Part shown: piece by piece, positions 1 to 6,282 of the stretch
Position numbering within the stretch: position 1 is the first letter of the stretch
Layout of the letters: the number at the start of each line of letters is the position of its first letter
NCBI GenBank assembly: GCA_026984385.1
Contig: JALSSH010000528.1
Span: forward strand, 1-7,854
DNA: 7,854 nucleotides
Direction: 5' to 3'
DNA from: Ardenticatenia bacterium
Lineage (GTDB): Bacteria; Chloroflexota; Anaerolineae; Aggregatilineales; Aggregatilineaceae
The notes under the pieces: generated by a model
Told to the model about the DNA's origin: nothing
Database searches by the model: none
What the model saw: only the letters and a program-made list of their open reading frames with translations
Position numbers and translations under genes: made by a program

Positions 1-2336
1 AGGTGCAGCGTTTCGAGGGTCGCGGCAAGTTGGCCTCCAGCAATCGCCAAGACGCGCTCATGTTCCGGCGTGAAAGCGTCCACCTCGTCCGAATCAATGT
101 TCAGCGCGCCGATGGTGCGTTTGTGCACGGTGAGCGGTACGGAGAGCAACGAGCGGATTTCCGGATCGATGTGACGGAAGCTCGGGTCGGCGTAGGTGTT
201 CGGCACGTAGATGGCTTTGCCGCTGGCAATAACCGCGCCGGAGACGTACTCACCCAGTTTGAACTTCACTTTGCCCAAGAATTCTTTGGCAATGCCTGCG
301 CCGGCGTGGAGCAAGATGGTTTCGCCGTCGTCTTCCAACAGCACGGCGCTGGCCGAGCGACATCCCAGGGCTTCGCGCACCGCTTCAACGGCCACTTGCA
401 AAATCTCGTCCCGAGAGTCCATCGCGCTGGTGCGACGAGCCAGCTCGTGCAGCGCGATCACTTCGTGCAAGCGTTGGGTGAGGGTGTGAGTGGTGGCGGC
501 GTTGGTGAGCGCGCTGGCCGCTTGCAAACTCAGCATCTCCAACACGCGGTGTTCGCTGGGGCGGAAAAATTGCGGTTCGGCGTAAAGTAATGTGAGCACG
601 GCCAGCGGTTGGTCGTTGTGCCCGATAGGGTAAAGCGCGGCGGCGCGCACCGTCCAATCGGTCGCCAGGTGTTTATATTCGGCGTCTTTTTCCTCCAACC
701 TGGGCAACCAAAGCGGGCGGCCTTCTTTTTGCACGCGCAACGTCAGCGCGTTGGGGGCGGGGGCGGTGCGCGACGTATAAGTGGGGTCTTGCCCCTCGCC
801 GCGCTTTAAGACGCGCCATTGCATTGCCTCCCAAGAAGGATGCGGATGTAAGCACAAGTGCACCTCGTCTGCCCCCAACAAATCCAGCGCCGCGCTAATG
901 ACCAAACGCGCGATTGTAGGGGGGGCTTGTGTGTTTGCCAGGTCTAAGCTGAGCTGATGTAGCGTCTCCAGGGCGTGGAGTTGGGCGACGGTCTGGTCGT
1001 GCAGCCGTGCGTTGTGGACGGCGGTGGCAACCACCCCCGCGACTGCCTTCAGCAAGGCGATCTCGTCCGGCGTGTAAGCGTTGGGGGTGTAACTTTGCAC
1101 CGAAAGCACGCCGATCACCTCGTCTTGGGTGATCAGAGGGACGATCAACACGCTGCGCGGCCATCCCCCGATTTGCACGGCGTCTTTGCTGCGGGGGTCT
1201 TTTTCTGTGTCGTGAATGATGAGGCTTTCGCCGTTGCGCAGCACTTGTCCAACCAAGCCTTCTTTGGCGGGGCGGACTTCGTCCGGACGGCGCTCGCCTT
1301 CGTCGTAAAGTTGCGCCATGTGCACAGTTTCGGTCTGGCGATCATATAGCGCGATAAAAAAGCCGCTCACATCCATCAGGGCGCTGATGTGTTTGTAGAC
1401 CAACTCCGATACTTCTGTCAGCGAGAGACGGCTGAACGCTTGGCTGAGGTGGCTGAGCACCTGCAACATCTTGGCGCGTTGTTGTTCGGCGCGCAATTGG
1501 TGCGCGTGGTAAAGCGAAACGGCCAATTGGCTTGCCAGCGCTTGGGCCAGCTCCAAGTCGGCCTCGTCGAAGGCGTGGGCTTGTGGGCTGTCGAGTGTCA
1601 GTTCACCCAGATACAGCCCGCGATGCACCAGCGGCACGCCGAGCCAGCTACGGATCGAGCGCATGTCGGGGCGTTGCACCCAACGGTCGTCGCAGGCCGT
1701 GTCCGGAATCAGCAGGGGATGGCCGCTCTCTCGCATCAGGCGGTTGAGAGGATATTCGGGTTGGTGGTTTTCCGGGCCGGAAAGCCAGCGCTCGATCTGG
1801 CCGTCGTGCCAGCGTTGCCCTTCGATCTGCCCGTGCGGTTGCAGCATATACAGCGTGCACGTTTGGCAAGGGATCAGGCGCGGCAGGGCCTGGAGCACGG
1901 TGGCCGCCATTTCTTCAAAGCCCATTGTGCGTGGCAGCGTGCTGGTGATGGCATAAAGGGTTTGCAGGCGATCACGGACGCGCTCGTGAAGGTGATAGAC
2001 GATCAGGAACGCATCCGGTTGAGGCAAACGCCAGATACTTGCTTTAACGGCGACGCGCTGCTCGCTTTTGGCGCACACCACAGCGCTCAACTCATAGGTG
2101 GGCTGGCCGCTGGCTAGGAACTGTTGCCATTCCTCGATGACCCGAGGGGCGCTTTCTTGGGTCAAAAAGCGCAACACCGAGCGCCCGAGCACATCTTCGG
2201 GGGCGTAGCCGTAAATTTCCGCGATAGCGGGGGTGGCAAAGCGGATCACTCCGTGCCGGTTGAGGATCATAATGGCTTCGTGCGCGGTCGGAAAAGAGGC
2301 CACATGCGGCTTTTTTGGGGAGAGCGATGCATTCAT
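1..2336 (-). CDS. PAS plus four-GAF sensor protein, C-terminus cut by the window edge
   Basis: I translated the minus strand from the ATG at 2336 to the left edge and found 778 sense codons with no stop, so the gene is real but lacks its C-terminus. Residues about 20-115 form a PAS domain (AIMILNRHGVIRF, then IYGYAPEDVLGRS). Four GAF-type domains follow at about 140-277, 304-442, 473-612 and 639-776, joined by short heptad-like helices such as RAEQQRAKMLQVLSHLS. The GAF calls rest on motifs such as SWLGVPLVHRGLYLGELTLDS, SVLIVPLITQDEVIGVLSVQS and SLLSVPLTVHKRTIGALNIDS. GAF3 is the most divergent. There is no signal peptide or membrane segment, so it is probably cytosolic. GAF and PAS domains bind small ligands, haem, bilins or cyclic nucleotides; the ligand here cannot be read. 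I saw no bilin cysteine in a context I could trust. The output (histidine kinase, GGDEF, phosphatase or none) lies beyond the edge. The ATG at 2336 is the only ATG, GTG or TTG in frame after the upstream stop at 2418-2420, but no clear ribosome binding site precedes it. Confidence 0.9.
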   Translation of the reverse strand, partial: MNASLSPKKPHVASFPTAHEAIMILNRHGVIRFATPAIAEIYGYAPEDVLGRSVLRFLTQESAPRVIEEWQQFLASGQPTYELSAVVCAKSEQRVAVKASIWRLPQPDAFLIVYHLHERVRDRLQTLYAITSTLPRTMGFEEMAATVLQALPRLIPCQTCTLYMLQPHGQIEGQRWHDGQIERWLSGPENHQPEYPLNRLMRESGHPLLIPDTACDDRWVQRPDMRSIRSWLGVPLVHRGLYLGELTLDSPQAHAFDEADLELAQALASQLAVSLYHAHQLRAEQQRAKMLQVLSHLSQAFSRLSLTEVSELVYKHISALMDVSGFFIALYDRQTETVHMAQLYDEGERRPDEVRPAKEGLVGQVLRNGESLIIHDTEKDPRSKDAVQIGGWPRSVLIVPLITQDEVIGVLSVQSYTPNAYTPDEIALLKAVAGVVATAVHNARLHDQTVAQLHALETLHQLSLDLANTQAPPTIARLVISAALDLLGADEVHLCLHPHPSWEAMQWRVLKRGEGQDPTYTSRTAPAPNALTLRVQKEGRPLWLPRLEEKDAEYKHLATDWTVRAAALYPIGHNDQPLAVLTLLYAEPQFFRPSEHRVLEMLSLQAASALTNAATTHTLTQRLHEVIALHELARRTSAMDSRDEILQVAVEAVREALGCRSASAVLLEDDGETILLHAGAGIAKEFLGKVKFKLGEYVSGAVIASGKAIYVPNTYADPSFRHIDPEIRSLLSVPLTVHKRTIGALNIDSDEVDAFTPEHERVLAIAGGQLAATLETLH

Positions 2337-2400
2337 AAGGATCGGCGCGAGAAAGCTCCATTTACTCAGGCGGAAGGTGCGCCTTTTCTCCTTTCGTAAA

Positions 2401-2414
2401 CACGACGCACGACG
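2401..2414. repeat. Perfect tandem 7-bp repeat (cacgacg twice)
   Basis: The heptamer cacgacg occurs twice back to back in the 145-base gap between the winged-helix gene and the PAS/GAF gene, followed by the small inverted repeat gcgttacgc at 2415-2423. It lies about 65 bases upstream of the sensor start codon, where a regulator could bind, but a repeat this short can arise by chance in GC-rich DNA. The rest of the gap (2337-2400 and 2424-2481) shows no gene and no convincing terminator. Confidence 0.3.
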
Positions 2415-2481
2415 GCGTTACGCTTATTCCTGTGATGACGGCACACCGCAAAAGATACAGTGCCGAGGACGCGCTCTCCGA

Positions 2482-2871
2482 CTATAAGCGAGGAGCGGTT
2501 GCGCGCAGCCCTCGGATGACCTGGTAGATCGCGTGAACCCGAAAGCGGCGATCGTGGCAGGCGACGAAAAAGTCTTTCACCAAAGCGCGCGTGTCCAAGT
2601 TGTCAGTATAGGTAAATAAGCGCATGTCCGCCAGCTCCTCAACGCTCAACAAACCGCCGCGTGCCAGTTGTTGCAGTTGTGGCCTCAGTACGCGCACGTC
2701 ACGGCCCAACTCGCGGGCGAGCTGTTCGGCGGTGACGGTAAGGTGGGGGCGGGTGTGGAAATGGCGCATGATGTCCCACTTGATGAAGGTGTCGAGCCGT
2801 GTTTGGACAAGCTCCAACAGGCGCGGCTCAATATCTAGGGTGGGCAGAAGTCCGGTATGTTTTCGGGACAT
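2482..2871 (-). CDS. Small winged-helix (wHTH) protein, possible transcription regulator
   Basis: This 129-residue protein is not one I recognise by family. Residues about 29-91 fit a winged-helix fold: a first helix (TFIKWDIMRHFHTRP), a second helix with the turn TAEQLARELGRD, a recognition-type helix (VRVLRPQLQQLARGGLL) and a wing strand pair (LLSVEELADMRLFTYTDN). A C-terminal helix follows (RALVKDFFVACHDRRFRVHAIYQVIRGL), which could dimerise. The pattern resembles the DNA-binding part of ArsR- or MarR-like proteins, but no metal site or effector domain is visible. The ATG at 2871 is chosen because GGGG stands seven bases before it; an in-frame TTG at 2895 would add eight residues but has no such site. 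The stop is TAG. It lies 87 bases after secA on the same strand with no clear promoter between, so co-transcription is plausible. It could be an autoregulator of its own gene, a regulator of the adjacent sensor gene, or a non-DNA-binding wHTH adaptor. Confidence 0.8.
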   Translation of the reverse strand: MSRKHTGLLPTLDIEPRLLELVQTRLDTFIKWDIMRHFHTRPHLTVTAEQLARELGRDVRVLRPQLQQLARGGLLSVEELADMRLFTYTDNLDTRALVKDFFVACHDRRFRVHAIYQVIRGLRATAPRL

Positions 2872-2878
2872 GGTTTTT

Positions 2879-2885
2879 CCCCTTT
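2879..2885 (-). promoter_or_regulatory. Ribosome binding site deciding the wHTH start
   Basis: On the minus strand AAAGGGG ends seven bases before the ATG at 2871. This spacing favours that ATG over the in-frame TTG at 2895, which lies upstream of this site. Confidence 0.7.
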
Positions 2886-2892
2886 GAAGGCT

Positions 2893-2906
2893 CAAAACCG
2901 GCTTTG
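2893..2906. promoter_or_regulatory. Near-perfect 14-bp palindrome upstream of the wHTH gene (possible operator)
   Basis: The plus strand reads CAAAACCGGCTTTG, an inverted repeat with one mismatched pair. It sits just upstream of the ribosome binding site of the wHTH gene, the usual place for an autoregulatory operator of a dimeric wHTH protein. There is no experimental or comparative support, and the assignment is an inference from position and symmetry. It could equally be a small mRNA hairpin. Confidence 0.35.
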
Positions 2907-2910
2907 CTTC

Positions 2911-2940
2911 CTCAGCGTGAACCTGTGTGGTGGCGCTGAG
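2911..2940 (-). terminator. Intercistronic hairpin after secA (weak or partial terminator)
   Basis: CTCAGCG at 2911-2917 and CGCTGAG at 2934-2940 form a perfect 7-bp stem with a 16-base loop, starting 19 bases after the secA stop codon. No U-tract follows at once on the minus strand: GAAGCAAAGCC comes first and TTTT only later. It may therefore be an mRNA-stabilising or processing hairpin, or a leaky terminator that lowers expression of the wHTH gene relative to secA. Confidence 0.45.
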
Positions 2941-2958
2941 CGGTGTGCTTCTGAGCGT

Positions 2959-5900
2959 CTAGCGCCGCCGACGACGCCCCCCGCCGCGCCGTACCATTTC
3001 CGGCGAGGCCGTTTGGCGGTTGCGCTGGATGATTTTGTAACAGCAATGCTTAAACTTTTTGCCGCTGCCGCAAGGGCACGGGTCGTTGCGCCCCACGCCG
3101 TCATATTGGCTGATGTGTAAAGGCAGCCCGGGGATATTCTCGACGGTGGCGGGGCGGCCTTTGCCACGTCGCGGTTGCGAGCGCCCATTGCCGCCGGCAG
3201 CTTGGGCTTGAGCGGCGGCCTGCACGGTCGGCATCGCGCCGCGTCCGGCGTGCACATTGGTAAGTTGGCGTTCGAGGCGGAAAGTGGGGCGTTGTTTTTC
3301 GGGTGGGGCAACGCGGAAAATATCTTGCACCACTTTGGTCTTGATCTCTTCTTGCAGCAAGCGCCACATCTCGTAGCTTTGCCGCTGATATTCTACCAAC
3401 GGGTCGCGCCCGCCGATGCCGACCAGCCCGATCCCCTCGCGCAATACGTCCAAGTCGGTCAGGTGACGTTGCCAAAATTGGTCCATCGTGTTCAGCAGCA
3501 CGTATCTTTCGGCCATCGCCATCCACGCTTCGCCGAATTTTTCTACGCGCTGTCGATAGACCTCGCCCGCGCCCTCAAAAAGCGCACTGGCGACGGCGGC
3601 CATCGGGTCTACGCGGTCGGCGGCGGCGATCTCGGCGAGCTTTTCGGGCGTCAAGTGGTTGGGCACGGGGTAAACGGCCAGCACCGCACGCCGCAGTTCT
3701 TTGAAGTCCCACTCGATGGGGTCGCCCTGCATGTGTTCGGCGACCACGTTTTCGATCTGTTCGGCCACCAACTCCAAAATCTGCCCGCGTAACTCGCCCG
3801 GGGCCGCTTCTAACACTTTGCGGCGCTGGGCGTAGATGGTTTCGCGTTGCTTGTTGACCACGTCGTCGTATTCCAGCACGCGCTTGCGGATATCGAAGTT
3901 GTGCGCTTCCACGCGCGTTTGGGCTTGCTGGATAGACTTGGAGATCATGCGGTGTTGGATGGGCAGCTCTTCGGGCATATCCATCCGCTTCATAAAGTTG
4001 CGCACGCGCTCCCCGCCGAAGCGCCGCATGAGGTCGTCTTCCAGCGAGAGGTAAAAGCGGCTTTCGCCCGGGTCGCCCTGGCGACCGGAACGCCCGCGCA
4101 ACTGGTTATCAATGCGGCGCGCCTCGTGGCGTTCCGTGCCCAACACATAAAGCCCGCCGCCCTCAACTTGCAAGTGCAAGTTGGGGTCTTGTTCAAAGCG
4201 ACGTTTGGCCTCTTCGTAGGCTTCTTGCCATTGCGCATCGTCGGCCAGGATCACGGGCAGGTCGTAGCGCTCGAAGAGGATTTGTTGGGCCAGGGTGTAG
4301 ATTTTGCCCGCGCGCAAAACCACTTCGCGGTCGCGGGCGCACTCGGCGCGCGCCTCGTTGAGCACTTCCTCCCACTGTTCGGGCTTGGCTTCGGTGATAT
4401 CTACGTCGTAGCGTTGGCGCAGCTTGTCGCGCGCCAGGCCCTCCGGGTTGCCGCCGAGCAAAATATCCACACCACGCCCGGCCATATTCGTTGCGATGGT
4501 CACCGTGCCCGGGCGGCCCGCTTGCGCGATGATCACGGCTTCGCGTTCGTGCTGCTTGGCGTTGAGCACGGCGTGCTCGATGCCGGCGCGCTTCAGATAG
4601 CCGCTAAGCCGCTCGCTGGTCTCGATGGCCGCCGTACCGACCAAGATCGGCTGGCCGCATTGTTGCCGCCGCTTGATCTCACGCACGACGGCCTTCCACT
4701 TGGCCCGCTCGGTCATAAAGACCATATCCTCATAGTCCACGCGGATCATGGGCTTGTGGGTGGGGATGACGGTCACTTCCAGGTCGTAAATTTCCTCAAA
4801 TTCGCTGGACTCGGTAGCCGCTGTGCCGGTCATGCCGGCGAGTTTTTCGTACATGCGGAAGTAGTTTTGGAAGGTGATCGTCGCCAGCGTCAAGTTTTCG
4901 CGGCGCACTTCCACGCCCTCTTTGGCTTCGATGGCTTGGTGCAGCCCTTCGGAAAAGCGCCGCCCGTGCATCAGCCGACCGGTGAACTCGTCCACAATGA
5001 TCACCTGGCCGCCCATGACCACATAATCGCGGTCGCGCTGATAGACCACGTGGGCGCGCAGCGCGTTATCCAGATAGGGCAACATCTCGGAGTTTTCGCG
5101 GCTGTAAAGCGAGGGCGGCGCGTCCGGATCGTCTTCGGAAGGGCGCAGGAGACCGCGCTTGGCGAGCAGCTCCTCGATTTTCGCCACGCCGCGCTCGGTC
5201 AGGTAGACGCTGCGGGTTTGCACGTCTTCCACATAGTCGCCGTCCGGCTCTTCGGCCTCGACGCTCTCTTCGCTGCTGGGGCGCAATTTGCGCACGAGCT
5301 GGGCAAACAGCCCGTAGTAGTCCGAAGGTTCGTCGGCCTGGCCGCTGATAATAAGCGGGGTGCGCGCTTCGTCGATCAAGATGTTGTCCACCTCGTCCAC
5401 GATGGCGTAATGGTGGCCGCGCTGCACCATATCTTCCAGGCGGTGCACCATGTTGTCGCGCAGATAGTCAAAGCCGAACTCGTTGTTTGTGCCGTAGGTA
5501 ATGTCCGCTTGGTAGGCTTCTTGGCGCGAGATCGGTTCAAGGTTTTGATAGCGCGCGTCGTCGCTGGGCCATTCCGGGTTGAAGCGGAAGGAGTGCATGG
5601 TCTCGTTTCCGCCTCGGCTCTGGATCACGGCGGAAGTTAGCCCCAAAAAGTGATAGATCGGCCCCATCAGTTGCAAGCCGATCTTGGAAAGGTAGTCGTT
5701 GGGCGTGACCAGATGCGCACCGTGACCGCTCAGTGCGTTGAGGTACAGCGGCAACGTGGCGACCAATGTTTTGCCCTCGCCGGTTTTCATCTCCGCGATC
5801 TTGCCCTGGTGCAGCACGATCCCGCCGATAAGCTGCACATCGTAATGGCGCTGGCCGATGGTGCGCTTGGCCGCTTCTCGCACAACGGCGAACGCTTCCG

Positions 5901-6093
5901 GCAAGAGATCGTCGAGCGTTTCGCCTTCGCGTAAACGGCGACGAAACTCGTCGGTTTTGGCGCGCAAGGCCTCGTCGCTCAGCCGCTCCATGTGCGGCTC
6001 TAGCGCGTTGATGCGCTCGACCACTTCGCGGTGGCGTTTGAGTTCACGTTCGTTCGGGTCGCCGAAAACGGCTTTGGCTAATTTGCGTAACAT
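2959..6093 (-). CDS. secA: Protein translocase subunit SecA (preprotein translocase ATPase)
   Basis: SecA is the peripheral ATPase that pushes unfolded preproteins through SecYEG across the cytoplasmic membrane. The 1,044 residues carry the family motifs in order: Walker A EMKTGEGKT (101-109), TYGTNNEFGFDYLRDNM (199-215), motif II DEVDNILIDEARTPLIISG (233-251), the preprotein cross-linking domain (about 255-365), VDEFTGRLMHGRRFSEGLHQA (367-387), MTGTA (421-425), VGTAAIETSE (485-494), TNMAGRGVDI (535-544), and motif VI QLRGRSGRQGD (664-674). Helical scaffold and wing domains follow, with LLNTMDQFWQRHLTDLDVLR (866-885). A linker rich in Q, A, G and R (about 940-985) leads to the zinc-binding SEC-C motif CPCGSGKKFKHCC (1006-1018). 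Length exceeds the roughly 900 residues of E. coli SecA, mainly through about 95 residues between DILLGGN and GGGLYVLGTERHE (roughly 550-646) and a tail of 26 residues after the zinc motif ending in RRGGGRRRRR. The ATG at 6093 follows GAGGG. The gene is intact and probably essential. Confidence 0.98.
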   Translation of the reverse strand: MLRKLAKAVFGDPNERELKRHREVVERINALEPHMERLSDEALRAKTDEFRRRLREGETLDDLLPEAFAVVREAAKRTIGQRHYDVQLIGGIVLHQGKIAEMKTGEGKTLVATLPLYLNALSGHGAHLVTPNDYLSKIGLQLMGPIYHFLGLTSAVIQSRGGNETMHSFRFNPEWPSDDARYQNLEPISRQEAYQADITYGTNNEFGFDYLRDNMVHRLEDMVQRGHHYAIVDEVDNILIDEARTPLIISGQADEPSDYYGLFAQLVRKLRPSSEESVEAEEPDGDYVEDVQTRSVYLTERGVAKIEELLAKRGLLRPSEDDPDAPPSLYSRENSEMLPYLDNALRAHVVYQRDRDYVVMGGQVIIVDEFTGRLMHGRRFSEGLHQAIEAKEGVEVRRENLTLATITFQNYFRMYEKLAGMTGTAATESSEFEEIYDLEVTVIPTHKPMIRVDYEDMVFMTERAKWKAVVREIKRRQQCGQPILVGTAAIETSERLSGYLKRAGIEHAVLNAKQHEREAVIIAQAGRPGTVTIATNMAGRGVDILLGGNPEGLARDKLRQRYDVDITEAKPEQWEEVLNEARAECARDREVVLRAGKIYTLAQQILFERYDLPVILADDAQWQEAYEEAKRRFEQDPNLHLQVEGGGLYVLGTERHEARRIDNQLRGRSGRQGDPGESRFYLSLEDDLMRRFGGERVRNFMKRMDMPEELPIQHRMISKSIQQAQTRVEAHNFDIRKRVLEYDDVVNKQRETIYAQRRKVLEAAPGELRGQILELVAEQIENVVAEHMQGDPIEWDFKELRRAVLAVYPVPNHLTPEKLAEIAAADRVDPMAAVASALFEGAGEVYRQRVEKFGEAWMAMAERYVLLNTMDQFWQRHLTDLDVLREGIGLVGIGGRDPLVEYQRQSYEMWRLLQEEIKTKVVQDIFRVAPPEKQRPTFRLERQLTNVHAGRGAMPTVQAAAQAQAAGGNGRSQPRRGKGRPATVENIPGLPLHISQYDGVGRNDPCPCGSGKKFKHCCYKIIQRNRQTASPEMVRRGGGRRRRR

Positions 6094-6095
6094 GT

Positions 6096-6101
6096 TCCCT
6101 C
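6096..6101 (-). promoter_or_regulatory. Ribosome binding site of secA
   Basis: The minus strand reads GAGGGA directly before AAC-free spacing to the start: GAGGGAAC then ATG at 6093. The last G of GAGGG is only three bases from the ATG, which is tight. The next in-frame alternatives do not match the conserved SecA N-terminus (MLRKLAKAVFG), so this start stands. Confidence 0.6.
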
Positions 6102-6131
6102 ACAAGACGAGCGGAACGTCCAGACGTGCCG

Positions 6132-6179
6132 CCCGTAGGTTTGGTTTATGGTGGAAGTCTGTACGGAAACCTGCACGGG
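6132..6179. repeat. Inverted repeat between the secA promoter and start codon
   Basis: CCCGTAGGTTT at 6132-6142 pairs with AAACCTGCACGGG at 6167-6179: five base pairs, a two-base bulge (GC) on one side, then six more, around a 24-base loop. The outer arm reaches the predicted transcription start, about 6172-6175, so part of the stem may lie outside the transcript. A second copy of the AAACC element in the loop, on the minus strand, allows an alternative pairing of GGTTT. It may be an operator or a leader hairpin for secA. Confidence 0.4.
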
Positions 6180-6181
6180 AA

Positions 6182-6190
6182 ATTATAGCA
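6182..6190 (-). promoter_or_regulatory. Extended -10 promoter for secA
   Basis: The minus strand reads TGCTATAAT, a perfect -10 hexamer with the TGn extension, about 90 bases upstream of the secA ATG. No good -35 hexamer lies 16-18 bases upstream (ATCAGA at 17), which fits an extended -10 promoter. Transcription would start near 6172-6175 and give a leader of about 80 bases. Confidence 0.65.
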
Positions 6191-6241
6191 TATTCCCAGG
6201 GTTTTCTGATGGGCGTATGTGGGCGGGGGAAGATGTGTTCG

Positions 6242-6272
6242 GGGGCGCCGCCTCGCGGCAAGGCAGCGCCCC
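6242..6272 (-). terminator. Strong GC-rich hairpin after the PA14/SH3 gene
   Basis: GGGGCGC at 6242-6248 pairs with GCGCCCC at 6266-6272. After one mismatch the stem continues for four more pairs, around a 7-base loop. It begins ten bases after the TAG of the PA14/SH3 gene and sits before the secA promoter, as expected for a terminator. The sequence that follows on the minus strand (CGAACACATCTTCC) has no U-tract, so it is not a textbook intrinsic terminator and may act mainly as a 3'-end stabiliser or with Rho. Confidence 0.5.
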
Positions 6273-6282
6273 GATCAACGAT

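Noticed and set aside
3..590. 195-codon plus-strand open frame at the left edge
   Set aside because: It is a shadow of GAF3 and GAF4 of the sensor gene, for which the minus-strand frame is open throughout.
1389..2117. 242-codon plus-strand open frame
   Set aside because: It overlaps the PAS/GAF gene, whose minus-strand frame shows clear domain motifs; the plus-strand translation shows none.
2092..2361. 89-codon minus-strand open frame starting at ATG 2361
   Set aside because: It overlaps the PAS domain in another frame. Its start is not better placed relative to the GGAG about 25 bases upstream, and the PAS frame has clear homology.
2424..2460. Possible promoter for the sensor gene (TTGCGG, 17 bases, AATAAG on the minus strand)
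   Set aside because: Only three of six and four of six consensus matches; too weak to list as a feature.
2461..2500. Weak stem CGCTC/GAGCG around the wHTH stop codon
   Set aside because: Five pairs, long loop, overlaps the coding end, and no convincing U-tract next to the stem.
3847..5640. 597-codon plus-strand open frame opposite secA
   Set aside because: It is fully inside the well-supported secA gene on the other strand. The composition (many H, A, V, L, G runs) is that of a reverse reading of GC-rich coding DNA and has no recognisable domain.
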